Source: a bacterium
Lineage (GTDB): Bacteria; Bacillota; Clostridia; Oscillospirales; Oscillospiraceae
Length of the DNA stretch: 64,000 nucleotides
NCBI GenBank assembly: GCA_004560375.1
Contig: SFVC01000004.1
Location: 1 to 64,000 of the forward strand
Direction of reading: 5' to 3'
This document shows positions 25,293-34,681 of this stretch, piece after piece. Each line of letters starts with the position of its first letter. Positions within the stretch are counted from its first letter, which is position 1. The notes beneath the pieces were generated by a model. The model did not search any database. It was not told where the DNA came from and saw nothing but the letters and a program-made list of their open reading frames with translations. Made by a program: the position numbers and the translations under genes.

Positions 25293-25670
25293 TTACAGGA
25301 ACACGGCGCCGTCAATATTGGTGAAGATATTTTCTCGCATTTCCTCCTGAGTGATGGCCGTAATCACCTTCGCGTTGGGCACATTGATGATAAATGCCTT
25401 GTCCGCGTCCATCGCCAGGATGTTGGTGGCCCCCTTCGCCTGGGCCCGGATCACGCTGCCCGCCAGCTGATCCATCAGATCTGGCGTGACCTCGATTCCA
25501 CGCTCCTGCGCCCGGGAGATGGCGTGCTTGGAAAACTCCACGCCCTGGGGCTGCTCCTGTCGCGCCAGCTCCTGCTGGAGCAGGGCGCCGAAGCCGCCCG
25601 CCGGTCCTCGGGACTGTACCCGGGCTTGTGGCGCGTCCGTGCGCGGCAGTCCTGATACATGCTGGATCAT
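25293..25670 (-). CDS. flagellar operon protein, TIGR02530 family
   Basis: 125 residues, SD GAGGTGA. The family pattern is clear: FSKHAISRAQERGIEVT, then AQAKGATNILAMDADKAFII and the C-terminal ITAITQEEMRENIFTNIDGA. These small proteins lie between flgD and flgE in Firmicutes and spirochaetes; their function is not established. N-terminal 30 residues are Gln/Arg/Gly-rich and probably disordered. Confidence 0.85.
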   Translation of the reverse strand: MIQHVSGLPRTDAPQARVQSRGPAGGFGALLQQELARQEQPQGVEFSKHAISRAQERGIEVTPDLMDQLAGSVIRAQAKGATNILAMDADKAFIINVPNAKVITAITQEEMRENIFTNIDGAVFL

Positions 25671-25687
25671 TTGCTGTCACCTCGATT

Positions 25688-26329
25688 TCAGTCCGTGGGA
25701 GCTCCCTGGGTTCCGTCGTATTGGGGGTCGCTTCCCGTTCCCTGGCTCTCGCCGGAGCCGTCCACCGGGGGAGTGGTGGTGTCGCCGCCGTCGCCGGGGT
25801 TCTCCACGTCGCCGCCCTCGCCGGGGCCTTCCACGTCGCCGCCCTCACCGGGGTTCTCCGGGTTCTCGGGATCCTCCGTCTCCTCAATGGGGGGAAGCTG
25901 GCCCACGGCCATGATCTGGTTGAGCCCATAGGTCTCGATCCTGCCGGTGCTGTCCTTGCCGAAGATCACCTGCTGGCCGTTCATCACGCCGGTGCCGGTG
26001 ACGAGCACCTCCCGCTCCTCCAGACCGTCCTGGGTGGACAGGCCGATGGTGACTACCTTGCCCACCAGGGAACTGGCGTAGGTCATCACGTTGGTCTCGG
26101 TCATGTTGGTGATGGCGGAGATCATCTGCATCTGCACCAGCTGGTTCATCATCTCGCTGGTGTCCATGGCGTTGTCAATGGTCTGGTTCTGGAGCTGGAC
26201 AACCATCAACTGGAGGAAGTCCTCCATATTCAGCTCGGTGTTGTTCTTGCGGCTGGTGGAGTTCTTGGGGGTGGTGATGCTGTTGGAACCCAACAGGCCC
26301 GCAATATCCGCCATAGAGTTGCTGCTCAT
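25688..26329 (-). CDS. flgD: flagellar hook capping protein FlgD
   Basis: 213 residues, SD AAAGGAG. The N-terminal export and cap segment LNMEDFLQLMVVQLQNQ is diagnostic, followed by MVSAI-type helix (here QMQMISAITNMTETN) and a small beta domain. Residues about 155-213 form an acidic, Gly/Pro/Glu tail with near-repeats of GEGGDVE(G/N)P, encoded by 24-27-bp DNA repeats around 25,790-25,860. FlgD scaffolds hook assembly. It is co-transcribed with fliK and the TIGR02530 gene. Confidence 0.9.
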   Translation of the reverse strand: MSSNSMADIAGLLGSNSITTPKNSTSRKNNTELNMEDFLQLMVVQLQNQTIDNAMDTSEMMNQLVQMQMISAITNMTETNVMTYASSLVGKVVTIGLSTQDGLEEREVLVTGTGVMNGQQVIFGKDSTGRIETYGLNQIMAVGQLPPIEETEDPENPENPGEGGDVEGPGEGGDVENPGDGGDTTTPPVDGSGESQGTGSDPQYDGTQGAPTD

Positions 26330-26352
26330 GGTTTGGTTTGCTCCTTTCCGTG

Positions 26353-27492
26353 TTATTCCTCCGCGGGGATCAGGCCCAGCCGAAGCTGCTGCATGAAGTC
26401 CCGGCCGTGCTCGGGCTGCTCCCGGCGGGGCTGGCGGCGCTCCTCCTGACCGCTCTGACCGTGGCCGTTGCGCCCGTCATAGGGGTGCTGGTTCTGGTTC
26501 TGCTGGCTCTCCTGGTTTTGCTGGACGCTTACTTCCACATCCTGCTGGGTGCGGCTGGACAGCATCCCCTGCAATTCCCCTGCGTGGCGCTCCAGAAGGC
26601 TCCGGGTCTCGCCGCTGTGGGCGTTCAGGGCCACGCGGATGAGCCCTTCGGCGCTGCGGGTGATCTCCACTGTCACGCTGCCCAGGTTCTCCGGGGTGAG
26701 CTGGATGCGAACCATGGACTCGCCCTTCTCCAGGGCCTGGGCCAGCCCGGCGTCAATCTGCTGGGCCACGTCCGCCTTGTCCGCCTGCTCCACGTCGTAG
26801 GTCTCGCCCACCTTCACGGGGGCCGCCTTCACGTCGTGGAACAGCTGCTGGGGGCCCTGATCCGCGTCGATGACCTCGATCTGGCCGTCGTCCTCCTGGA
26901 GCTGGGGCTGAACCTCCTCCACGGTCTTTCCCATCACCTTGCCGAACTGGTCGGTGACAACCCGATCCAGCAGGGCGGCGGGGCTGTTGTCCGCGCCGGG
27001 GGCGGTGGCCTCCAGCATGGCGTCCACCTCGGGGTCGCTCACGTCGATGGGGTTGGGATCCAGCAGAAGCTGCTTGAGCTGAACCTGCTGCCAGGGCTCC
27101 AGATCCAGGGTGGGCACCATCTCGAACGCGCCCTCGCCGGTGTGCACCAGCACGTACTCGCCGGGATTGTACACCGCCGTGGTCTCGCCGGTCTCCGCGT
27201 CAACGCAGACGCAGGGGACGTTGGGCTGGTAGGCGAACGCGCCCTGCTGCTCCAGCATCTTCTTGATTTTGGACAGGCTGTCCTCCTGTTCCACGGGGGC
27301 GTCCTTCTTGTCCACGGCGGCGGGCTTTTCGGCCTTGGGCCGCTCGATCCCGCTGTCCGGCTGGCCGGACTGGGCCTTGTCCATCAGCTTCTGGAAGTCG
27401 CTGTCCCCGTCGCTTCTGCCCGTCCTGGGCAGCTGGGTCTGGGACGCCACGGCCTGAAGCAGATTCAGGGCCACATTGTTGGTCTGTTCCAT
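26353..27492 (-). CDS. fliK: flagellar hook-length control protein FliK
   Basis: 379 residues, SD AAAGGAGG. Divergent N-terminal two thirds rich in Asp, Glu, Gln and Pro. The C-terminal Flg_hook domain carries the family signature MVRIQLTPENLGSVTVEIT and IRVALNAHSGETRSLLERH. The tail is Gln/Arg-rich (QNQESQQNQNQHPYDG). FliK is a secreted ruler that tells FlhB to change substrate. Position between fliJ and flgD agrees. Confidence 0.88.
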   Translation of the reverse strand: MEQTNNVALNLLQAVASQTQLPRTGRSDGDSDFQKLMDKAQSGQPDSGIERPKAEKPAAVDKKDAPVEQEDSLSKIKKMLEQQGAFAYQPNVPCVCVDAETGETTAVYNPGEYVLVHTGEGAFEMVPTLDLEPWQQVQLKQLLLDPNPIDVSDPEVDAMLEATAPGADNSPAALLDRVVTDQFGKVMGKTVEEVQPQLQEDDGQIEVIDADQGPQQLFHDVKAAPVKVGETYDVEQADKADVAQQIDAGLAQALEKGESMVRIQLTPENLGSVTVEITRSAEGLIRVALNAHSGETRSLLERHAGELQGMLSSRTQQDVEVSVQQNQESQQNQNQHPYDGRNGHGQSGQEERRQPRREQPEHGRDFMQQLRLGLIPAEE

Positions 27493-27606
27493 CTTGTTTT
27501 TCCTCCTTTCTTCATGATGATGATCTATATTCCAAACGGCGCAAGCGCCGAATTGGACTTCGTCGTTGGGGCAAGGAGCGGCTTTGCGGGGCCCCTTCGG
27601 GCCATC

Positions 27607-28059
27607 CTACGCGCCGATGTTGGCCCGTGCCCGGGCGGAGCTGACGAACTCGTCGATGAGAACCTCCTCCGCCTTCTGCTCCGCCTTGCGGTAGTCCTCC
27701 AGCTTGTGCTCCTTCAGCTTCTCGATGGAGGAGGTGTCGATCTTGGCGTCCACCACCTCCTGGCGCTTCTTCTCCTCTTTTTTCCGCAGGGCCTCCAGCT
27801 TCTCCGTCTCCCGCTGGATGTCCCGCTCCAGCACCCGCAGGCCGTTCTGGTACACCATGGCGTCGGTGATGGTGATGCCCTCCGTCTTGCGCTGCCGGTA
27901 CTCCTCGTCGCAGTCCCGATAGCTCTGCCAGGCGGCCTCCAGCACCTCCTCCTGCTCCCGCACCTGGGCCAGGATGGCGGCGTGCTCGCCCTTCAGGGCG
28001 TCCAGCACCTGCTGCTTGTAGGACAGCACGGAGTCCAGGGAGAATTTGAATTTCTTCAT
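27607..28059 (-). CDS. fliJ: flagellar export protein FliJ
   Basis: 150 residues, almost wholly coiled coil. It begins KKFKFSLDSVLSYKQQVLDA, the characteristic FliJ opening (F-x-F-x-L-x-x-V-L-x-x-K). FliJ acts as the stalk of the FliI ATPase and escorts chaperones. Start ATG 28059 has GAGAGGTAGAG upstream. The 114 bp to fliK contains short GC hairpins only. Confidence 0.88.
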   Translation of the reverse strand: MKKFKFSLDSVLSYKQQVLDALKGEHAAILAQVREQEEVLEAAWQSYRDCDEEYRQRKTEGITITDAMVYQNGLRVLERDIQRETEKLEALRKKEEKKRQEVVDAKIDTSSIEKLKEHKLEDYRKAEQKAEEVLIDEFVSSARARANIGA

Positions 28060-28088
28060 CTGTCTCTACCTCTCAATCACCGTTCCGG

Positions 28089-29399
28089 TTATTGGAGAAT
28101 CCGTTCCATCTCCGCCACGCACTGGTCGTAGCTGAAGGCCTCGTTCACGTCCTGGGTGAGGAAGTCGTTCACCGCGTCGATCTTGGACATGGCGAAGTCC
28201 AGCTTCCGGTTGGTGCCCGGCTTGTAGGCCCCGATGGCCACCAGATCGGCGTTCTTTTCGTACACGCTCATGATATCCCGTATGCGGGAAGCCAGCTGCC
28301 GGTGCTCCGGGGAGACGATCTCCACCATCAGACGGGAGATGCTGGCGGACACGTCGATGGCTGGGTAATGGTTGGCGTTGGCCAGCTGCCGGCTGAGGAC
28401 GATGTGCCCGTCCAGAATGCCGCGGACGGTGTCCGCGATGGGCTCGTTGGTGTCGTCGCCCTCCACCAGCACGGTGTACACCCCGGTGATGGAGCCCTTG
28501 CTGAAATTGCCGCTGCGCTCCAGTAGCTTGGGCATCTCCGCGTACATGGACGGGGTATAGCCCCGGCTCACCGGCGGCTCTCCGATGGCCAGCCCGATCT
28601 CCCGCTGGGCCATGGCGAAGCGGGTGAGAGAGTCCATCATCAGCAGCACGTCGTACCCCTGATCCCGGAAATACTCCGCAATGCCGGTGGCCACCGAAGG
28701 GCACCGCATCCGCAGCATAGCGGGCTGGTCGGAGGTGGCCACCACCAGGATGGATCGCTTCATGCCCTCGGGCCCCAGATCCTTCTCCACGAATTCCAGC
28801 ACCTCGCGGCCACGCTCGCCCACCAGGGCGATGACGTTGATATCCGCGGTGACGTTCTTGGCGATCATGCCCATCAGGGTGGACTTGCCCACGCCGGAGC
28901 CGGCGAATATGCCGATACGCTGGCCCTTCCCAATGGTGATCATGCCGTCGATGGCCTTCACGCCGAACTGGATCCGCTCCCGGATGGGGGGGCGCTGGAG
29001 GGGGTTGATGTAATTGCCGCCCACGCAGTAGGGGGCGCCCCCCTCGAAGGAGCCCTTTCCGTCGATGGGCTGGCCCAGGGCGTTGATGATCCGCCCCCGG
29101 AGGAACTCCCCCACCTGGAGGGTGAGCTGCCGCCCGGTGTTGCGGACGAAGTTACCCGCCGAGATGCCGTTCATGTCCGAGTAGGGCATGAGCAGGATGT
29201 GGTCGTTCTTGAAGCCCACCACCTCGGCGGTGACCTGGCCGCCGGCGTCGCCGTTGTAGATCCGGCAGATGTCCCCCACGGCAGCCCGGCCGCCGCTGGC
29301 TTCGATGGACATACCCACGATATTTTCAATTTTCCCCGTCAGGCTGTAGGGCTCCGCCCCGTAAATCTGCCGGGTCATCTGCTGAAAGACCGAAGGCAT
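28089..29399 (-). CDS. fliI: flagellum-specific ATP synthase FliI
   Basis: 436 residues, SD AGGAG. Walker A GIFAGSGVGKSTLMGMIA at about residue 160, then ALVGERGREVLEF and Walker B LLMMDSLTRFAMAQREIG, as in F1-beta-like export ATPases. The hexamer energises unfolding and release of export substrates with FliH and FliJ. Length is standard. A 12-bp gap separates it from fliH. Confidence 0.95.
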   Translation of the reverse strand: MPSVFQQMTRQIYGAEPYSLTGKIENIVGMSIEASGGRAAVGDICRIYNGDAGGQVTAEVVGFKNDHILLMPYSDMNGISAGNFVRNTGRQLTLQVGEFLRGRIINALGQPIDGKGSFEGGAPYCVGGNYINPLQRPPIRERIQFGVKAIDGMITIGKGQRIGIFAGSGVGKSTLMGMIAKNVTADINVIALVGERGREVLEFVEKDLGPEGMKRSILVVATSDQPAMLRMRCPSVATGIAEYFRDQGYDVLLMMDSLTRFAMAQREIGLAIGEPPVSRGYTPSMYAEMPKLLERSGNFSKGSITGVYTVLVEGDDTNEPIADTVRGILDGHIVLSRQLANANHYPAIDVSASISRLMVEIVSPEHRQLASRIRDIMSVYEKNADLVAIGAYKPGTNRKLDFAMSKIDAVNDFLTQDVNEAFSYDQCVAEMERILQ

Positions 29400-29411
29400 G
29401 GCGTTCTCCTG

Positions 29412-30284
29412 TTATGTGAGGTTGAATCCCCCCGAGCCGCCCGAGGCGTCCATGAGGATGGTTCGCAGGTTGTTGAGCTGGGTGGCGGCGCTGGCGTCCA
29501 CGATCTCGTCGGGCATCTCGATGATGCAGGTGCCCGACTCGTCGTCCGCCATGGGGATGAGCCGCACCCGGTCGGACAGGGCGGACAGGGCGTGGGTGAG
29601 GGACGCGGGCATCTGGGTGAGCCGTTTGGCGTCGCACTCGGCGATGTATATGTGCACCCATTCCTTTTTCTTTCGCTTGTCGATGGCGGTCTGGATCATC
29701 CGGGCGATGACGTCCGCGCTGCTTTTCAGGCTGACGCACACCACCTTCTCCGCCACCGCCATGGCCAGATCCCGTAAATCCGCCACGCTCTGATCCATCT
29801 GCCGATCCAAAGCGTGGCCCGCCTGCTCCATGAAGCGGTAAATCTCCTCCTCCAGCCGCTGGGCCTGCTCCTCCCGGAGCCGGGCGGACTCCTGGGCCGC
29901 CTGGGCCATGCCCGCGGCGTAGCCCTCGGCGTGGCCCTCCTCCCGGGCCTGGGCAAAGACCGCCTCCCGCTCCCGGTCGGCGTCCTCCCTGGCCCTGGCC
30001 AGAAGCTGATCCGCTTCCCGCCGGGCGTCCGCCTTGATCTGCTCCGCCTGAATCTGGGCAAAGCTGATGGGCGTCTCCTCCGGCTCGGGCTCAGGTTCGG
30101 GCGGCCCCTCCGGCTCGTCGGCGAGGCCCGCGTTGAAGCCTTCCGCCTCCTCCGGCTGGGGCCGATCCTCCGGCTCGTCGAACTCCTCCAGGGGGGCCGG
30201 ATCGTTCACCTTCAGCTCCGACGCGTCCGGAAAGCGGTAGGGCTCCGCCTTTGCCTTGGTGAACGCTTTGAATATGTTAGGCAA
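29412..30284 (-). CDS. fliH: flagellar assembly protein FliH
   Basis: 290 residues from TTG 30284, overlapping the fliG stop by eight bases. The N-terminal 90 residues are acidic and Pro-rich; the centre is a long Ala/Arg/Glu coiled coil with Gly-x3-Gly-like AEGYAAGMAQAAQES; the C-terminal domain resembles V-ATPase subunit E (AVAEKVVCVSLKSS and MPDEIVDASAATQLNNL). FliH is the peripheral stator that regulates FliI. Confidence 0.85.
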   Translation of the reverse strand: MPNIFKAFTKAKAEPYRFPDASELKVNDPAPLEEFDEPEDRPQPEEAEGFNAGLADEPEGPPEPEPEPEETPISFAQIQAEQIKADARREADQLLARAREDADREREAVFAQAREEGHAEGYAAGMAQAAQESARLREEQAQRLEEEIYRFMEQAGHALDRQMDQSVADLRDLAMAVAEKVVCVSLKSSADVIARMIQTAIDKRKKKEWVHIYIAECDAKRLTQMPASLTHALSALSDRVRLIPMADDESGTCIIEMPDEIVDASAATQLNNLRTILMDASGGSGGFNLT

Positions 30285-31377
30285 TGATATCGTCCTTTCC
30301 GCCCTTGGCGATCACGATCTCGCCCTTCTCCTCCAGGCTGCGGATGGTATCCACAATGCGCTGCTGGGCGTCCTCCACGTCCTTGAGCTTGACGTTGGTG
30401 GTGATCTCCAGATCGTCTTTGATGTTCTGGGCCATACGGGTGGACATATTGGTGAGCAGCTTCTTGGAGACCTCCTCGTTTGCGGTCTTGAGGGCCAGCA
30501 CCAGATCCCGGGGGTCGCAGTCCCGGACGAACCGCTGCACGGAGCGGTCGTCCATGGTGATGATGTCCTCGAACACGAACATCCGCTTGCGGATCTCGTC
30601 GGCCAGATCCTGATCGTAGGCGGACAGGCCGTCGAAGATGTTCTTCTCGCTGGTGCGGTCGATGTTGTTCATCACGTCGGCCACGTAGTCGATGCCGCCC
30701 ACCTTCACGTTGGCGTTGGTCACGATGTTGGAGAACTTCTTGCGCATCTCCGACTCGATGATCTTCACCGCGATGGGGGACACGCTCTCGATCTTGGCCA
30801 TGCTCTCCACCACCTGAACCTGGCGCTTTTCGTCCAGCTGGGAGATGACCGCCGCCGCCTTGTCCGCCTCCACGTAGGACAGCACCAGGGAGATGGTCTG
30901 GGGCCGCTCGTTCTGCAGGGCGGAGAACAGGGACTTCTCGTCCGCCTTTTCCATAAAGGAGAAGGAGCGGTTTTGCAGCGACTTGGTGACCTTGCCCAGC
31001 AGCTCGTCCGCCCGCTCGGGGCCGTAGGCCTTTTCCAGCACCGACCGGGCGTATTCCAGGCCGCCCTCGGTGACCGCCCGGTTGGTGCGGCACAGCTGGT
31101 AAAACTCATATAAAATTTCTTCGGTCTGCTCCGACCCCAGGAAGCCCATCTTGGCGACCTCCAGGGTGAGCTGCTCCACGTCGTCCGACTCCATGTGCTG
31201 GTAGAGGGCGGAGGCCCGCTCCGCGCCCAGGGCGATGATCACCGTGGCGGCCCGCTGGGCGCCGGTGAGCTTTTCCGGCATGCGGGGCCCCTTCCGGCGG
31301 CCTTTGCTGGGGGCCGGAGCCGGCTTGGCCTCGGCGGCGGGCGCCGTCTTTACCTCGGCAACTGCGGCGTCAGCCAT
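30277..31377 (-). CDS. fliG: flagellar motor switch protein FliG
   Basis: 366 residues from ATG 31377. An ATG at 31386 abuts GGAGG with no spacing, while 31377 is nine bases away and is chosen. An unusual N-terminal extension of about 32 residues (Ala/Pro/Lys-rich, ending GRRKGPRMPEKLTG) precedes the normal FliG_N domain. The middle and C-terminal domains are complete, including the MFVFEDIITMDDRSVQRFVR block and torque helix region. FliG binds FliF at its N-terminus and takes torque from MotA. It overlaps the fliF stop by eight bases. Confidence 0.94.
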   Translation of the reverse strand: MADAAVAEVKTAPAAEAKPAPAPSKGRRKGPRMPEKLTGAQRAATVIIALGAERASALYQHMESDDVEQLTLEVAKMGFLGSEQTEEILYEFYQLCRTNRAVTEGGLEYARSVLEKAYGPERADELLGKVTKSLQNRSFSFMEKADEKSLFSALQNERPQTISLVLSYVEADKAAAVISQLDEKRQVQVVESMAKIESVSPIAVKIIESEMRKKFSNIVTNANVKVGGIDYVADVMNNIDRTSEKNIFDGLSAYDQDLADEIRKRMFVFEDIITMDDRSVQRFVRDCDPRDLVLALKTANEEVSKKLLTNMSTRMAQNIKDDLEITTNVKLKDVEDAQQRIVDTIRSLEEKGEIVIAKGGKDDIIA

Positions 31378-33094
31378 TTTCTCCATCCTCCTTCAGCCAG
31401 CTCTTGATCAACAGGGCCGCAACCTCCATATTCTCATCCACATAATCCCGGATGCTCTGGCGCAGCTCCATGCTCCGCTCGGTGTGCAGATCCATCACGT
31501 TGGCGCCGGCCACCGGGTTGCCGTTCTCATCCAGCTGGGCGGGCACAACCACGGGCTGCCCGTTCTCGTCCAGCTCCACGGTGGCGCCTGGCATGGACGC
31601 GGCCATCAGCTCCTCCACGGCCCGCTGCTCCGCCTCCAGCTTCTTGCGCTTCTTCCGGCGCAGCAGCAGGATCACGGTGAGCAGGATGGCGAACAGCAGC
31701 AGCCCCGCGCCCGCGGCGATGAACACCCAGTAGGGGATGCCCAGAATGGTGCCGGGCGGGTTTGTCGGGGGCTCGTCGGGCTCCGCGGCGGTCGGGAAGG
31801 GCGTAGCCAGCACGGAAATGCGCGCCTCCAGGTACTCCTGGGCGGTCATCTCCTCGGTGGCCACGGGGATGATCCCCGCGCCGTTGGCCACGACCCCCCG
31901 GATCTCCTCCACGTCCACGGGGATCGTCTCGCCGTTGGCCCCCAGTGTGTTGATGGCCACCGACGCTGTCACGTCGGTGAGGGTGCCGCAGTGGACAATC
32001 ATCTCCGTGTCGGTGGTGGTGTTGTCGTAGATCCGGTTGGCCTCCTCGTCCATAATGCGCTGCAGCTCGGCCTGGGCCTCCCCCGGCTCCACGTTGATGG
32101 GGATCTCCGCGTTGGTGCCGGTGCCCACCACGCCGCCCACGGCGCCATCGTCGGCGGTGCCGAAGGTGTAGGCGTAGAACTCGCTGCCGATGATGCCCCG
32201 GCCTCCGGTCTCGCCGGTCTGGGCGAACTCGGGCAGCTCCACCTCGTGCCGGTTGATGGTCTTGTTGCCCAGCTCCACCTGGCAGTTCACCAGGGCGGTG
32301 ACGTTCCCCTCGCCGTAGATATCGGTGAGGAAGTTCATGATCGCGGTGCGGATCCGGTTGCTCCACTCCTGCTCCAGCTGGAGCTTCAGGGCGGAGTCGG
32401 TGGTGGCGTTGCCGCTGCTGCCGATCACGGAGTTGTAGTCGTTGCCGATGGTGTCCTCAATGGAGACGTCCGCCGGATCCAACCCCGCCACGCTGTGGGC
32501 GATGTAGTTGCGGATGGCGTTGGCCTGCCCGGACTCCAGCATCTTGCCCTTCTCCATGGTCAGCGTCACGGCGGCGGTGGCGTTCACCACCTTGTTGGTG
32601 TCCAGCACGTAGCCCCGATCCTCGCCCTCGTTGATGTTCACGCTGGCGTCCCGCACGCCGGGGAACTGCAGGATGGTGCGCCGGATCTCCTCCTGGAGGG
32701 CCTCCAGCTTGGCCACCCGCCGGTCGTACTGGGTGGACAGGGCGCCCACCCGCTCGAAGTATCCGCTGAAGGACGACTTGCTCTGGGAATACTGCTCCTG
32801 GAGCAGGCTTGCCTTCAGCCTCGCCGCCTGGGAGCGGGGCACCAGGATGGTGCCCGTCCCCTCCATGCGGTAGTCCGTTATGCCCTGATCCGCCAGCCAG
32901 CTCATCACCGTGGCGGTCTCCTCGTTGGAGGCCCCGTCGATGAGGACGGCGTAGGGCCGGTTGTTATAGAGCAGGATCACCGCGGCCACGGCCACCACCA
33001 CGATGACGGCCAGCAGAATCCATATTTTCTTAGAAACCTTGCCAAGGGCTGTCTTAACCTTGTCAAGATAGCCCTTCAGCTTCTCCTTGTTCAA
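31370..33094 (-). CDS. fliF: flagellar MS-ring protein FliF
   Basis: 574 residues from TTG 33094 (weak SD). First membrane helix at about residues 24-46 (IWILLAVIVVVAVAAVILLY), a ring-building periplasmic-side region (LKASLLQEQYSQSKSSFSGY, VLDTNKVVNATAAVTL), and a second helix near residue 455 (YWVFIAAGAGLLLFAILLTV), then a cytoplasmic tail that binds FliG. FliF oligomers form the MS ring, the assembly base. It follows fliE. Confidence 0.93.
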   Translation of the reverse strand: MNKEKLKGYLDKVKTALGKVSKKIWILLAVIVVVAVAAVILLYNNRPYAVLIDGASNEETATVMSWLADQGITDYRMEGTGTILVPRSQAARLKASLLQEQYSQSKSSFSGYFERVGALSTQYDRRVAKLEALQEEIRRTILQFPGVRDASVNINEGEDRGYVLDTNKVVNATAAVTLTMEKGKMLESGQANAIRNYIAHSVAGLDPADVSIEDTIGNDYNSVIGSSGNATTDSALKLQLEQEWSNRIRTAIMNFLTDIYGEGNVTALVNCQVELGNKTINRHEVELPEFAQTGETGGRGIIGSEFYAYTFGTADDGAVGGVVGTGTNAEIPINVEPGEAQAELQRIMDEEANRIYDNTTTDTEMIVHCGTLTDVTASVAINTLGANGETIPVDVEEIRGVVANGAGIIPVATEEMTAQEYLEARISVLATPFPTAAEPDEPPTNPPGTILGIPYWVFIAAGAGLLLFAILLTVILLLRRKKRKKLEAEQRAVEELMAASMPGATVELDENGQPVVVPAQLDENGNPVAGANVMDLHTERSMELRQSIRDYVDENMEVAALLIKSWLKEDGENG

Positions 33095-33146
33095 GTTCCA
33101 TCGACCCCGCTCTCCGCGTATGTTCTCCTAAACTGCCGTGCGTTTG

Positions 33147-33509
33147 TTACACGTTCATGTTCCGCAGCTCGTTATACGCGGTCAGGGCCCGATCGCGCAT
33201 CTGGAGCAGCAGGCTCACCGAGATCTCCGCCTTATAGGCGGCGATGCCCACCTGGGCGGGGTTGTCCAGCTGCCCGGTGGCCAGCAGATACTGGGCCTGG
33301 GTAAATTCCGCGTCGGTGTCCTTCACGTTCTGGATCAGGGAGTTGAAGATGGAGCCGAACATGGTCTCCCCGGCCTTGCCGGTCTCCTCCACCTTGCCGG
33401 ACTGGGCGGCCTTGGCCTGCTCCAGGGCGGCCATGCGCTGGGTGGGGGTGAGTCCCGCCATGCTGCCCAAAGCGGTGGCGCCGTTCACGCCGTTCAAAAT
33501 TGTGCTCAT
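33147..33509 (-). CDS. fliE: flagellar hook-basal body protein FliE
   Basis: 120 residues, SD AAAGGAG. The C-terminal pattern VGIAAYKAEISVSLLLQMRD and TAYNELRNMNV is diagnostic. FliE joins the MS ring to the rod and is the first exported component. The N-terminus is Ala/Gly/Met-rich. Third gene of the operon. Confidence 0.92.
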   Translation of the reverse strand: MSTILNGVNGATALGSMAGLTPTQRMAALEQAKAAQSGKVEETGKAGETMFGSIFNSLIQNVKDTDAEFTQAQYLLATGQLDNPAQVGIAAYKAEISVSLLLQMRDRALTAYNELRNMNV

Positions 33510-33540
33510 GGGGATTCTCTCCTTTTCGCGTCAGGTTGGC

Positions 33541-34011
33541 TTACCGTCCGATCTCCAGCCCGCTGGAGATGACGGATTTCAGCGTGTTAAAAGCGGTGAC
33601 GTTGGACGCGTAGGCCCGGGAGGCGGCCATGGCGTCGGCGATCTCCTTCACCATGTCCACGTTGGGCATCTCCAGGTAGCCGTTCTCGTCCGCGTCGGGG
33701 TGGGTGGGATCGTACACCATTTTCATGGGGTTCTCCTCATCCTCCACGATCTGCGCCACCCGCACGCCCCCGGCGGTGGGGGCGGAGCTGCCGTTGGGCG
33801 CCAGCCCGGCGGCGGCCCGGGCCATAACGTCCCGGAAGGTGTCCCGGCCGCTGACGGCCTCAAACACCACCAGCTTGCGCCGGTACGCCCCGCCGCCGTT
33901 TTCCGTGCGGGTGGTCTGGGAGTTGGTCACGTTCTCGGCCACGATGTCCAGCCGGAGCTGCTGGGCGGTGAGGCCGGAACCCACGATGTTGATGGTATTC
34001 ATGAAAGCCAT
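33541..34011 (-). CDS. flgC: flagellar basal body rod protein FlgC
   Basis: 156 residues, SD AGGAGG. N-terminal rod motif INIVGSGLTAQQLRLDIVAE-VTNS (slightly unusual VTNSQTT), middle segment with VRVAQIVEDEENPMKMVYDP and the tail NVDMVKEIADAMAASRAYAS. Proximal rod protein, exported. Pairs with flgB immediately upstream. Confidence 0.92.
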   Translation of the reverse strand: MAFMNTINIVGSGLTAQQLRLDIVAENVTNSQTTRTENGGGAYRRKLVVFEAVSGRDTFRDVMARAAAGLAPNGSSAPTAGGVRVAQIVEDEENPMKMVYDPTHPDADENGYLEMPNVDMVKEIADAMAASRAYASNVTAFNTLKSVISSGLEIGR

Positions 34012-34050
34012 GGCTTATGTACCTCCTGTCAAGTATCGCTTATCTTCCTG

Positions 34051-34509
34051 TTACTGCCCCCGCACCGCCATACGCAGGATGGAGTAGTGCTTGTTGATGG
34101 CCTGGTAGACGTACTGCTGCTGGTAGGCGTTTCGCACCAGCTCCACCATCTGCTCGGTGGTGTTCACGCCGTTGTCGTCCATGCGGGTCTGCTCCTGAGC
34201 CTCGAACACCACCGGCTCGGCGTCCTCAATGGTTCGGCGGATGGATTTCTCCGCCATCCGCCCGGTTGTCCGGGCCGGGGCTGTCTCCCCGTCCTCCCCC
34301 AGGAGGTAGGCGCCCGACGTTGCGTACCGCCCCGGGGACAGCCTGGCCTCCAGCTGCCTGCGGAGGCTGTCCTCGAAGGTGACGACCTTGGCCTTGTAGT
34401 TGGGGGTCTCGGCGTTGGCGATGTTGTCCAGGATCGCCGCCTGCTTGGTCCACAGGTAGCCCATGGACTTCTCCAGCAGAAGCTGGGAGTTGCTGGTGAG
34501 AAAACTCAT
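34051..34509 (-). CDS. flgB: flagellar basal body rod protein FlgB
   Basis: 152 residues from ATG 34509, eight bases after AGGAGG; a GTG two codons upstream is too close to the SD. Motif LLEKSMGYLWTKQAAILDNI and ANAETPNYKAKVVTFEDSLR mark FlgB, and the C-terminus ends YVYQAINKHYSILRMAVRGQ. Proximal rod protein. First gene of the roughly 27-kb flagellar operon. Confidence 0.92.
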   Translation of the reverse strand: MSFLTSNSQLLLEKSMGYLWTKQAAILDNIANAETPNYKAKVVTFEDSLRRQLEARLSPGRYATSGAYLLGEDGETAPARTTGRMAEKSIRRTIEDAEPVVFEAQEQTRMDDNGVNTTEQMVELVRNAYQQQYVYQAINKHYSILRMAVRGQ

Positions 34510-34681
34510 GGTCACGGCCTCCTCATGTCCTCATGCCGCGGACAGGCCCGCGGCGGGTTTGTAAATCAGATCCTATGCCCCCGCCCCCCGGAACATGCGG
34601 GGTTTTGGGTGGCTTTTAGGGGGTGCGCCCCCTCCCGGATCCGGCCGGTGGGTAGATCATCCCCTATGGCATACGCACTTT
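34510..34681 (-). promoter_or_regulatory. structured 5' leader of the flagellar operon
   Basis: About 165 nt of GC-rich sequence between the promoter and flgB, with no ORF worth calling. It can form several hairpins, including AGGGGG-CGCA-CCCCCT (34617-34632) and a GC-rich stem near 34530-34558 just before the SD. No T tract follows any of them. No known riboswitch core was recognised. Confidence 0.4.

Noticed and set aside
34510..34681. c-di-GMP riboswitch before flgB, as in some Clostridia
   Set aside because: The conserved GEMM core elements are not present; only GC hairpins are seen.
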